Source of the DNA: Geobacter sp. UBA5730
GTDB taxonomy: Bacteria; Desulfobacterota; Desulfuromonadia; Geobacterales; Pseudopelobacteraceae
Reading direction: 5' to 3'
Assembly (NCBI GenBank): GCA_002419465.1
Contig: DIGE01000012.1
Span: 229,203 to 236,909, forward strand
Length of the DNA: 7,707 nucleotides
Below the pieces are notes generated by a model, which was given only the letters and a program-made list of their open reading frames with translations, was not told where the DNA came from and made no database searches. Shown here piece after piece: positions 1-7,054 of the stretch (positions within the stretch are counted from its first letter, which is position 1; every line of letters starts with the position of its first letter). Both the position numbers and the translations under genes were made by a program.

Positions 1-1308
1 GGCATCCTGCTTCAGCGTGGGGTCGGTTTCGCTCAGGTACTCAGCCGGAATTAAATCACGCAGACTGGCGTTCTGCTGACACTCCCGAACCCACCAGGCC
101 ACCAGTTCCTGCCGCCCGGCCGAGGTGGCCAGGTCCAGCGTCTGGCGCAGGTCCGCACGCGCCAACCATTCGGCATGCAGGCCACGCGTAATCGGTAGCG
201 GGGCATCCTGTTCAAGCTCTTCGCTGATGTGAGCCAGCCAATCCAGTTGGCGCGGACTGAATTGGTAGCCCACGCTGGCAAGCATGCCGGCCCTTGCAAT
301 GCTTTCATCCAAGAAGCCCACTTCAGGCGGCATGACCAGCCCGGACAACAAAGCCTCGGCCAACCTTCCCGAAAATGGTGCGACACCCTCTTCGGCAAGG
401 AGCGTAGATATCCCAGGCTTGGCCGGCAGGGGCAACTGACGAACAGGCGAACCATCAACGATAGAAGCGCCAAACAGATAGCAATTACGCTCCTGTATCT
501 GGATCAACTCATCCGGTGGAGAAAGCTCCCGAATACGCGCGCGGTTCGCATGCCACCACGTATAATCGACGATCCGGACTCCTGACTCCCGAATCCGCAT
601 CGACAAGCTGTGTTCATCGAGAATGGAAAGCGCCTTCGCGCGGAATTTCGCAACGTTCTCGTCAGAATACGCGAACACCGAATGCCATTTGCCGTGCGGC
701 AAGCCATCACCCGTCAGCCAGCCGAGCAGAAAACGCGCGTAATTGTCCGACAGGGGGGCCCCTTCTCTGAAAGGCGCATCGCCGTGCGCGGGGAAAAAAT
801 CCTCCGCACCAAATGGGCCAGCGATACCGTCTAGCGCCAGCAGATCCTGCGGACGAGCAAACAGAAATTTTGAACATCCCCAGGTCTGGAAGCCACGCCC
901 ACAAAGCCGTACCCGCTCAGGGTAAGCATCCACATGGGCCAGCATCACCTGCGGTGTGTCGTGCACGTAGTCCAGCATTTCACGGCACACCAGCGGATAG
1001 AAGCCGTTGTACTCATTCTGAAACGCAGATGTCACCAGATGCACCAGGTCGTATTCAGCCAAGCGCTCGTGAAAACGCTCCAGCACTCCGTCCCAGCCAC
1101 TGAACTCGCGCCGCTGATTGTCTCCAGCCACCATCAGCCCGCGCCGTCCAAGCCGGGCCTCTACGCCTACGGGCAGTGCAGTGTCGATCAGCACCGGATC
1201 GACCTCAACGCCCGGCAGCCCCGCATAGAAGGCCATCAAAGCCTGGTAAGCACCGCGGTAATCCGCATCACCATAGCGGATGAATAAACTGAGGACTCGC
1301 AAACTCAC
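1..1308 (-). CDS. Large glycan-cluster protein of unknown function, C-terminally truncated by the window edge
   Basis: The frame is open from a GTG at 1308 to base 1 without a stop, giving 436 visible residues; the C terminus lies outside the window. The start (M-S-L-R-V-L-S-L-F) shares the bases GTGA with the stop of the upstream glycosyltransferase, so translation is probably coupled. An in-frame TTG at 1302 is better spaced from the AAGGA at 1316-1312 and is an alternative start. No P-loop, SAM motif, EX7E or clear DxD was seen. Distinct segments are GDNQRREFSGWD (62-73), DLVHLVTSAF (87-96), HVDAYPERV (125-133), APLSDNYARF (184-193) and WLTGDGLPHGKWHS (197-210). From memory, this pattern resembles uncharacterised proteins of polysaccharide clusters, some with glycosyltransferase domains further on. 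Residues 370-407 (RGLHAEWLARADL, then AGRQELVAWW) look like a short helical module often seen between domains of long glycosyltransferases. The protein probably takes part in glycan assembly in the cytoplasm; the reaction is unknown. Coding is certain, function is not. Confidence 0.85.
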   Translation of the reverse strand, partial: MSLRVLSLFIRYGDADYRGAYQALMAFYAGLPGVEVDPVLIDTALPVGVEARLGRRGLMVAGDNQRREFSGWDGVLERFHERLAEYDLVHLVTSAFQNEYNGFYPLVCREMLDYVHDTPQVMLAHVDAYPERVRLCGRGFQTWGCSKFLFARPQDLLALDGIAGPFGAEDFFPAHGDAPFREGAPLSDNYARFLLGWLTGDGLPHGKWHSVFAYSDENVAKFRAKALSILDEHSLSMRIRESGVRIVDYTWWHANRARIRELSPPDELIQIQERNCYLFGASIVDGSPVRQLPLPAKPGISTLLAEEGVAPFSGRLAEALLSGLVMPPEVGFLDESIARAGMLASVGYQFSPRQLDWLAHISEELEQDAPLPITRGLHAEWLARADLRQTLDLATSAGRQELVAWWVRECQQNASLRDLIPAEYLSETDPTLKQDA

Positions 1309-3155
1309 TCTTCCTTCTCGACTTCGAAACTCACCATGTTCTGAGTGGTGTCTGCCCAACCAGCACGCTCTACATCGAACATTTCCAGCCGATAGAAAAA
1401 CTCCAGTCGTTCACGGCAGCGTGAAAAATCTTCATTTTTAAGCAATTTTTCCAACAGGTCCAGGATGTCGGCGGCCGAATTCTCCCAGCGGTATGGCTGT
1501 GCCGGAGACACACCCATCGGTTGCAACATCGCCTCACCGTTACCGAGCAAGCGCTTGAGACCGCGCAGCAATTCGCTGGTTGAGGCGAAGGATGTCAGAC
1601 CAGATACCGGCTCGATCCGCTCGCGCAGTTCGTCGATGAGCTCGCTGTGGCGAGCCAGAACAGGCTTACCGAAAGCCAGAGCCTCGAAGATTGGCAGGCC
1701 AAAGCCTTCGTAGAACGACGGGAAGACCAGGCAGGAGCAGCCAGCAAACAGACTCGCCATGTCGGCCTCAGACTGGGCTCCGGCAGCGATCTGCTCAACA
1801 TTGTGATACGTGCCACTGCACTCCCCCAGCACCTTGAAATTTATTGCAGGAAAAGCCACTGAAAGCGCTGGCACCACTTCCGCTAACCCCTTGTGGTAAT
1901 AGCTATTGCCCACGATCAACACATAGGGCTCGCCGTCTCGATCACCACTCACCAAGGTCTCGCGAAGCCCGACAGGCCAGTACTCTGCGGGATCCATCGA
2001 ACAATACGCCACAGCATTCAACGCACCAAGAGACCCCGGGAACCGCGCATTGAAGCAACGTCTGGAAAAGTCGCTAATATAGACCAGCCCGTCCGAGAAG
2101 CCCGCCATGGCTCGCCACACACCTTCAAGGTGCGGCATACGGATGTAATGACAGTCCCAGGCTATCGTATCTAGCACCGAAAATACGTTTACGGGCGAGA
2201 CATAAGCCAAGTCCCGCACTTCCGTCAGGCTCCAGGGTTGGGTCAGTCGGATGCTGGCATCGAAGCACTGATCCGGCGCCAACTGATGAATGATTGCATC
2301 GCCATAATGCTCGCGCAGGCCATGAAAATCCGCAGACTCCGGCAGCACCCAGAAATAAGGCTTGATGCCGCGCTGAGTTGCCAGACGACTCAAAGGCCCC
2401 AGCAAGGCCAGCACGTGATGCGCGGTGCCGTTGAACCCGGGTGCGAGGTTACGGATGTCCACCAGCAGGTCGCGCTGAGGCTTGTCCGAAAAACGATGCC
2501 GCAGCAGTCGCTCAAAGCGAATTTCGGGCAAGGCTGCCTGTGTCGCCATGGCCTTAGCATGATCTGAGGCACGATTCAGGTGCAAGTCTCTTGCACCTGT
2601 CCAACCCTCGCCTGCCTGCAACACGACAGAATTGACCTCGCGCGCACTGACCCCACGACGATTCGCGCGGATGAACAGCTGGGCCAGCGCCGAATCAAGA
2701 TTCGGCGCGCACTCATCCAGCAAGCCAAAATCTCGTAGCACCGAAGCACGCACCAGCACCGGCGCCCCTTCCACCACCCGTCGCTCGGTGGGCGGCAGGT
2801 GCGCCACCATGCGCTCAACTGCCGGCCAATTCTCAGGGCCGGCTACTCGTGGCATGGCAAAGCCAAACATCGGGTCCTGGTTGAGCGCAACGGCCAGCAA
2901 ATGGATATCCTTCTCGTACACTTCGACCGCAGCAGGGACAAAGAGTACCAGCGCATCCGGGTTACGACAAGCCTCGTGCAGTACACGATTCACCCCGGAG
3001 ATTCCTTCGCCAGAAAGCACGTCCGGCTTTGTGAATGCCTTCACCGCAGCAGCCCTGTCCGCTACGCCATCGGCCAGACCAGCAACAACCACGACAACCA
3101 GCGACCTGGCACCCGCATATTCGATAAAACCGGTCGAAGAAGCAAACACGCTCAC
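1305..3155 (-). CDS. Two-domain glycosyltransferase: degenerate GT2-like N-terminal half plus GT4 C-terminal half
   Basis: This 616-residue protein has two parts. Residues about 15-185 resemble a GT2 (GT-A) fold: an N-G-like approach region (GEGISGVNRVLHEA, 49-62), a strand before the usual DxD (ALVLFVPAAVEV, 68-79), a GAPVLVRASVLRDFGLLDE stretch (130-148) and NLDSALAQLFIRANRRG (152-168). The acidic DxD pair is missing (VPAAVEV), so this half is probably not catalytic. Residues about 230-570 form a GT-B, GT4-type domain, with VLIVGNSYYHKGL (412-424) and the EX7E signature EGFGLPIFE, whose glutamates are E483 and E491. Members of GT4 are retaining transferases that use nucleotide sugars. No signal peptide or membrane segment is evident, so it should act in the cytoplasm or at the inner membrane face. 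The GTG start at 3155 is one base after the previous stop. A second in-frame GTG at 3149 is better spaced from the TAAGG at 3159-3155 and may be the true start. The stop overlaps the next gene by four bases. Confidence 0.92.
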   Translation of the reverse strand: MSVFASSTGFIEYAGARSLVVVVVAGLADGVADRAAAVKAFTKPDVLSGEGISGVNRVLHEACRNPDALVLFVPAAVEVYEKDIHLLAVALNQDPMFGFAMPRVAGPENWPAVERMVAHLPPTERRVVEGAPVLVRASVLRDFGLLDECAPNLDSALAQLFIRANRRGVSAREVNSVVLQAGEGWTGARDLHLNRASDHAKAMATQAALPEIRFERLLRHRFSDKPQRDLLVDIRNLAPGFNGTAHHVLALLGPLSRLATQRGIKPYFWVLPESADFHGLREHYGDAIIHQLAPDQCFDASIRLTQPWSLTEVRDLAYVSPVNVFSVLDTIAWDCHYIRMPHLEGVWRAMAGFSDGLVYISDFSRRCFNARFPGSLGALNAVAYCSMDPAEYWPVGLRETLVSGDRDGEPYVLIVGNSYYHKGLAEVVPALSVAFPAINFKVLGECSGTYHNVEQIAAGAQSEADMASLFAGCSCLVFPSFYEGFGLPIFEALAFGKPVLARHSELIDELRERIEPVSGLTSFASTSELLRGLKRLLGNGEAMLQPMGVSPAQPYRWENSAADILDLLEKLLKNEDFSRCRERLEFFYRLEMFDVERAGWADTTQNMVSFEVEKEE

Positions 3156-3156
3156 C

Positions 3157-4404
3157 TTACCCCCTGTGTAAAGAATTGTTCACGCCACCTTCCCTGCTGG
3201 TCGCAACGTGCGAATTAATCAACGCAGCCAAGGGGCCGTACGTAGCCTCACCACCTAGATATTGTTCGGCAAACTTGTGTGCTGCGCTCCCCAATGCACA
3301 GGCACGATCCGCATTCAGGAGCAGATCAGTCACCGCATCAGCAAATTCGACGACATCCGTCGCCACGATGTAAGGTAGGTCGGCAATCTCTCTCAGGCCA
3401 TCCGCCGAGGCGGGCCAGCCGATGTGGGCCTTGCCCCAGGCGAGCGCCTCCACTGTCTTGATTTTCAAACCAGTACCCACGCCACAAGGATTCACCACCA
3501 CGTTGGCCCGGCCATACTCATCGGCAAGATCGTGAACGAAACCGATTTTCTCCACGCTCGGGTCCGCAGTGTGAACAAAACCACAAACTTTACCAACAAG
3601 CCTCAGACGAGCAAAGGAACAGCGCTCCCTGACAAGCGGCCATGTGTAATCAAGGAAGTCCTGAGTGCCACGGACATTGAACTCATTACTGGACGCAACT
3701 ATCAATACGACACCCTGTTCCCGTAAAGCAGGATCAACACTGAAGATGTCGACGTCAAAACCCGTCAGCAGCACTTGCCGCTCAGGAACCATACGCTGCA
3801 TTGCCTTGAGTTCGAGCTGCTGGATCGCCAGCAGCGCATCGGCTCGCTTGAACAGCAGAGATTCGTCTTCGGCCGACATCATCAGGCCAAAATTGGCAAT
3901 TCCGTACTTCTCGACCGTCTCCTGCTTCTGCGAAAATAGGTCGTGCGTGTCGATGATTTTCAACAGAGGGGCTGCTGCAGTCGTCAACAAGAGGCGGCTT
4001 GTGAAAATGTACTGAGCGATGAGTACATCAGGCTTTGTATCCGTGATTAACGCATTGACCTCCTGCGCGAACCAGGGAGGGCAAAAACCACTTTGCATAT
4101 CAGCCAAATGGGGTCGTTTTTCCGCTTCATCTGGTGTGAAAGCAGACCCCAAACACTCCGTAATCGCACAGCGGGAATCAAACACATACAGATCATCTAC
4201 AACCTGCTTGAGTCCCGTGATGCATTCATTTGAAACATCTTCTCCTAAAGGCCGAAGCACGAGAGACACGCGGAAGCCTGCATTTCGAAGCCACTGAAGC
4301 ATTCGATAGATGCGGATTTCATTGCCCGCGGCAGGAGGATAGGGCAGCACGTGCGTCACCATCATAATGTGGCACGCCTTCCCGTCAGAAAATATATTCA
4401 TCAT
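3157..4404 (-). CDS. GT-B glycosyltransferase (GT4-like)
   Basis: This 415-residue protein is a likely cytoplasmic transferase that adds a sugar from a nucleotide-sugar donor to a growing glycan. The N-terminal Rossmann half begins with HVLPYPPAAGNEIRIYRML (18-36), the usual GT4 opening in which the Gly-rich turn faces the acceptor, followed by RVSLVLRP (45-52) and KIIDTHDLF (149-157). The C-terminal half has GVVLIVASSNEFNVRG (231-246) and NPCGVGTGLKIKTVEALAWGK (305-325). In that motif E319 is the second glutamate of EX7E, while the first position is T311. This variant is common in the GT4 subgroup with a TGLxIKxxE motif, so activity is still expected. Two adjacent ATGs (4404, 4401) could start the protein. 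The first makes an ATGA overlap with the small upstream gene, and an AGGGAG site lies at 4419-4414, inside that gene. Donor and acceptor cannot be inferred. Confidence 0.93.
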   Translation of the reverse strand: MMNIFSDGKACHIMMVTHVLPYPPAAGNEIRIYRMLQWLRNAGFRVSLVLRPLGEDVSNECITGLKQVVDDLYVFDSRCAITECLGSAFTPDEAEKRPHLADMQSGFCPPWFAQEVNALITDTKPDVLIAQYIFTSRLLLTTAAAPLLKIIDTHDLFSQKQETVEKYGIANFGLMMSAEDESLLFKRADALLAIQQLELKAMQRMVPERQVLLTGFDVDIFSVDPALREQGVVLIVASSNEFNVRGTQDFLDYTWPLVRERCSFARLRLVGKVCGFVHTADPSVEKIGFVHDLADEYGRANVVVNPCGVGTGLKIKTVEALAWGKAHIGWPASADGLREIADLPYIVATDVVEFADAVTDLLLNADRACALGSAAHKFAEQYLGGEATYGPLAALINSHVATSREGGVNNSLHRG

Positions 4405-4559
4405 CGATAATCGCTCCCTGTTACTTGTCTGTTGTAGTAACTGTGCATGGACTGCAGCGAACCGGAGTTATTTTTTCCAATCCGCCACTCCGAACTGTCA
4501 TTAGCAAGATCATCCCATGCATTTTCCGCAGTCGCCATACTTGCCTGCATCTCAGACAT
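4401..4559 (-). CDS. Small 52-residue protein of unknown function, translationally coupled to the next glycosyltransferase
   Basis: Read directly: an ATG at 4559 opens a 52-codon frame ending in TGA at 4403-4401. The start is preceded by GGAGGAGG (4569-4562), the strongest ribosome site in the window, and the stop overlaps the next ATG as ATGA. Both features argue for real translation. The peptide begins MSEMQASMATAENAWDDLA and ends YYNRQVTGSDYR. It has no cysteine, no hydrophobic membrane stretch and no signal peptide, has an acidic N-terminal half, and carries Trp at 15 and 25. An in-frame TGA lies about 19 codons upstream of the ATG, so it is not the end of a longer frame. The segment AWDDLANDSSEWRIG faintly recalls the N terminus of some SAM methyltransferases (W-x-x-LA-x(4)-W-x-I). 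It could therefore be a remnant of such a gene, a small regulator or partner of the neighbouring enzymes, or mainly a device that delivers ribosomes to the glycosyltransferase. I do not recognise a family. Confidence 0.7.
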   Translation of the reverse strand: MSEMQASMATAENAWDDLANDSSEWRIGKNNSGSLQSMHSYYNRQVTGSDYR

Positions 4560-4688
4560 CGCCTCCTCCAAAACAAAAGAGTACTTAAAGCTTACCGAGA
4601 TCCGTTGAACAAAAAATCAGCAAGACCACGCACTAGTAATAACAGCCAACTCAGATTCGTTTCTTCCTAAACCTTGATCCACGTAAAA
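4560..4688 (-). other. 129-base gap between the methyltransferase and the small gene
   Basis: This is the longest non-coding stretch in the window and is A+T-rich. Apart from the ribosome site at its end, I see no hairpin followed by T residues that would make a good terminator, and no convincing sigma-70 promoter. A TTGTTC, 17-base spacer, TTTAAG pair on the minus strand is too weak to call. It may hold a promoter that re-starts transcription for the glycosyltransferases, or it may simply be read through. Confidence 0.4.
4562..4569 (-). promoter_or_regulatory. Strong ribosome binding site of the small gene
   Basis: On the minus strand the sequence reads GGAGGAGG, followed by CG and then ATG at 4559. 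The GGAGG core sits five bases from the start codon. It is the closest match to the consensus among the starts in this window and is the main reason for calling the small gene real. Confidence 0.75.
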
Positions 4689-5921
4689 TCAAAATATGCA
4701 TGATTCAGAATTTAACTCTCGTGCAGATATTCCATGAAGCGCAAACCCGATCCGCCTAGTATCGCCAGAAACGCCGGCCTCAAGGGGAGACAAGGGGTGT
4801 CTTATGTGAATAAGCACTTCAACAGAGCCATTTTTCACAGCATTCTCTGGAACAGATAGTCTGACAGACTTCATGAAGTCCTCCCCCTCGGAGTGGCAGC
4901 ACCTGATGGTGCCTGCCATCTCGTCCATGACGAAAAATTCAATCTCTTGAATGTCTCCCTCACGAGGCGCATATCCTCTTCCAAATACATTCAGCACAAA
5001 TCCATTAGGTGAATGTTTTGGCATACTCACCGTCATGACGGCTTTTTCAGAATCGGTCCAAACGCCCCACGATTCGCTACAAGAAAAACCAGAGAGGAGT
5101 TTAACGACACACTCCTCTGCGGAAAAATTTCTCCACAAAAAAAGTGGTATCTGTCCGGCGGACTCTCTCCGCTCTGGAAGCACCACCTTCTCAACAAATT
5201 CGATTTCACGCTCGGCGGGTACCAGGAAATAATCCCAGCAGACTGAGTCAACTCCCTCCTGCCAATCCAGACGGGAGCTCAGCCTATTCAAAAAAATGTC
5301 ATAGATGACATACCTGCGGTCGCAACAGAAGTCATAAAGAGACCAAGCAGTACATCCGTAAGCGACGTAGGAAGACTCTCCATATTCACAACTGATCAAA
5401 GGACGTGACTCCTCAATTATTTGCTGTGCACCGAGCAGGCAATTTATCTCTGCGCCTTCGACATCAATCTTGATGTAGGCGACACGCCCCATTTCGTGCA
5501 AAAAATCATCCATCCGCCCAACTTCAACTGATATCCGCTCAAAGCCAGCATCACTTGCCACCCCATCCCTCTGCAGGAGACCACTTTTTTGCAAATCTCC
5601 TTTGACTACAACAAACTCTGCCACTCCGCCCTGATTAGAGAGCGCAGAGTTCATCAAGAACACGTTGTTTTCAGAAAACAGACTGCAAAGCACGCTGTAT
5701 TTCCCAGGTAGGGGCTCAAATGCGAACACTTTTCCTTCTTCGCAGACAGAATCCAGTAAGGCTCTCGTATGCAGTCCATCGTGTGCGCCTACATCAACCG
5801 CAACATCTCCCTGGCTAATCCACCTCGAATAACTTCTCTTCAGCATCTCCTCAAACCTGAAACCGAGATCGCCGCTCAGCAGCAACTGCCTCATGTAATT
5901 TCTTGAAATCGCTAAGCCCAT
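4689..5921 (-). CDS. FkbM-family SAM-dependent methyltransferase with a C-terminal beta-rich module
   Basis: Residues about 20-240 form an FkbM-type class I methyltransferase, which transfers a methyl group from S-adenosylmethionine, usually to a hydroxyl. Visible motifs are VDVGAHDG (42-49, the SAM-binding glycine loop), FAFEPLPGKY (66-75, acidic end of strand 2) and YIKIDVEGAE (149-158, the FkbM hallmark). In a glycan cluster the likely substrate is a sugar hydroxyl or chain end. Residues about 277-400 are extra for this family. They start with SGFSCSESWGVWTD, continue through FVLNVFGRGYAP (308-319), and end HPLSPLEAGVSGDTRRIGFAL (375-395). This resembles a beta-sandwich-like module found at the C terminus of many polysaccharide biosynthesis proteins, perhaps for glycan binding (family recalled, role inferred). 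The ATG at 5921 shares one base with the upstream stop (TAATG) and has GGAGG at 5932-5928, six bases away. G+C is visibly lower than in the downstream genes. Confidence 0.93.
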   Translation of the reverse strand: MGLAISRNYMRQLLLSGDLGFRFEEMLKRSYSRWISQGDVAVDVGAHDGLHTRALLDSVCEEGKVFAFEPLPGKYSVLCSLFSENNVFLMNSALSNQGGVAEFVVVKGDLQKSGLLQRDGVASDAGFERISVEVGRMDDFLHEMGRVAYIKIDVEGAEINCLLGAQQIIEESRPLISCEYGESSYVAYGCTAWSLYDFCCDRRYVIYDIFLNRLSSRLDWQEGVDSVCWDYFLVPAEREIEFVEKVVLPERRESAGQIPLFLWRNFSAEECVVKLLSGFSCSESWGVWTDSEKAVMTVSMPKHSPNGFVLNVFGRGYAPREGDIQEIEFFVMDEMAGTIRCCHSEGEDFMKSVRLSVPENAVKNGSVEVLIHIRHPLSPLEAGVSGDTRRIGFALHGISARELNSESCIF

Positions 5922-6982
5922 TACAAACCTCCATCATTCTTTATTAAATAAGAATATCTCGTTTTAAAAAAGTAGGCTGATACCTCTGCGTAATTTTCAA
6001 TCACGACCGAAAGGTCTTCATTATTAACCTTTTTATGCTTTGATGAAATGGCTACGGGCTCAAGGCCAAAGTAATCGAAAACCTTATTTATACCGATGTC
6101 GCTCTTTTGCAAGGTTTCGTAGGAGATCGCCATGACCTCCCCTTCCGCGTAGGTGTCAATCATGTCATCCACAACTTTTTCTGCTGCCTGATAGCGCTCT
6201 ATTAAGGCCAGCAGGCGCCTCGGGTCAACAATGATACGCCGACGCGCTGAGCCATAATCACTGTCATCTGCTTTCATGTTGAAATTTCGCTTTTCCGCGA
6301 ACAGCGCCTGTGCAACCAAATATGAAACGGCCTGCTTAACAAGATTCTCGCGATACAAGCGCAGGTACTTCACACCATAGCGATTGAAGGCCGGAAAAAG
6401 GTCCGTGTCGTGCTGGTAGATCTTGGTAGTCATGAACATTAGGGCCGGTTCTGGCACAGAGCGCGGATACTCCACAAGCGAGGAAAACAGGAAATAATCC
6501 TCCAGCCATTCCAGGAACGCAGCCTTACCGCCACGCACAAAACCCTCTACCGGCTCTGCGAAGGCATAGGCCTGTGGGTGAGAGGCAATCATGTCGGTCA
6601 GCCAAGTGCCTCCAGACCGTGAGGTAAACAGGCACACACCCCTTGTTGCCCCGGCGAGTAAGCGTTCATTGTGCTCACGTGCTTTTGCGTTGCTGCCCAC
6701 ATACTGGAATGGTTTCAGGGGACCGAGGCGCAAATATCCGCCCGGCAATGGATGAAGTTTCGCCTTGGGGCGAACAACAAGCTCGGATGGCGCATAACCC
6801 GGCATGGCTGCGGCAAGATCAAACTCGAAGCCCCGTGCGTCCACACCGGCTTCCGCCAGATCAGGACGCTCACAATATCCCACAGGATCCAGCACAAAAC
6901 GCCGGTCCACGATCAGTTCCACATCGCCAGAACTCCAGCCGCGAACAAAGTTAGCGCTAATCTGATCAATAAAACCGTCCAT
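5921..6982 (-). CDS. Sulfotransferase family protein with an N-terminal glycan-associated module
   Basis: This 353-residue protein is a predicted cytoplasmic sulfotransferase that would move sulfate from PAPS to a hydroxyl or amine. The 5'-phosphosulfate loop is CLFTSRSGGTWLTDMIASHP (117-136), close to the usual SxRSGTTxL pattern. The 3'-phosphate motif is YLRLYRENLVKQAVSYLVA (206-224), with R211 and S220 in the expected places. A late segment, VMAISYETLQKS (283-294), followed by FDYFGLEP (302-309), matches the end of bacterial sulfotransferases. Residues 1-60 are additional: an F-V-R-GW start, a VDRRFVLDP strand, CERPDLAEAGVDARGFEF and then LAAAMPG. This resembles a small module seen in many glycosyltransferases and other glycan enzymes. 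Given its neighbours, a sugar residue is the likely acceptor, but sulfation of another molecule cannot be excluded. The ATG at 6982 follows GGGGGCGGG, a poor ribosome site, and an in-frame TAG five codons upstream excludes a longer form. The stop shares a base with the next ATG. Confidence 0.9.
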   Translation of the reverse strand: MDGFIDQISANFVRGWSSGDVELIVDRRFVLDPVGYCERPDLAEAGVDARGFEFDLAAAMPGYAPSELVVRPKAKLHPLPGGYLRLGPLKPFQYVGSNAKAREHNERLLAGATRGVCLFTSRSGGTWLTDMIASHPQAYAFAEPVEGFVRGGKAAFLEWLEDYFLFSSLVEYPRSVPEPALMFMTTKIYQHDTDLFPAFNRYGVKYLRLYRENLVKQAVSYLVAQALFAEKRNFNMKADDSDYGSARRRIIVDPRRLLALIERYQAAEKVVDDMIDTYAEGEVMAISYETLQKSDIGINKVFDYFGLEPVAISSKHKKVNNEDLSVVIENYAEVSAYFFKTRYSYLIKNDGGL

Positions 6983-7054
6983 CCCGCCCCCAAGCTAATA
7001 CGTGTCCATGCGACTTGCGTTCCATTCAGATCACAAGCTACAACTCTTTAATTC
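6983..7054 (-). other. 72-base spacer between the radical SAM gene and the sulfotransferase gene
   Basis: No gene, strong hairpin or recognisable promoter is visible here. The G-rich stretch directly before the sulfotransferase start (minus strand TTGGGGGCGGG) is only a weak match to a ribosome site, so this gene may be translated less well than its neighbours. Confidence 0.35.

Noticed and set aside
51..904. Several minus-strand open frames of 65-140 codons in other frames
   Set aside because: They are out-of-frame shadows of the continuous frame that runs from 1308 to base 1, and are full of Trp, Cys and Arg without recognisable motifs.
2632..3171. A 179-codon open frame on the plus strand
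   Set aside because: It lies antisense to the well-supported glycosyltransferase gene. Its translation is rich in Ser, Thr, Ala and Arg without any domain pattern, as expected for the opposite strand of a G+C-rich gene.
4401..4559. Small gene as a precursor peptide for the radical SAM enzyme
   Set aside because: It has no cysteine, no repeated core, no double-Gly or other leader cleavage signal, and is separated from the radical SAM gene by two other genes.
4586..4616. Possible promoter before the small gene (TTGTTC, 17 bases, TTTAAG on the minus strand)
   Set aside because: Only three of six and four of six bases match the sigma-70 consensus; in A+T-rich DNA this is not above chance.
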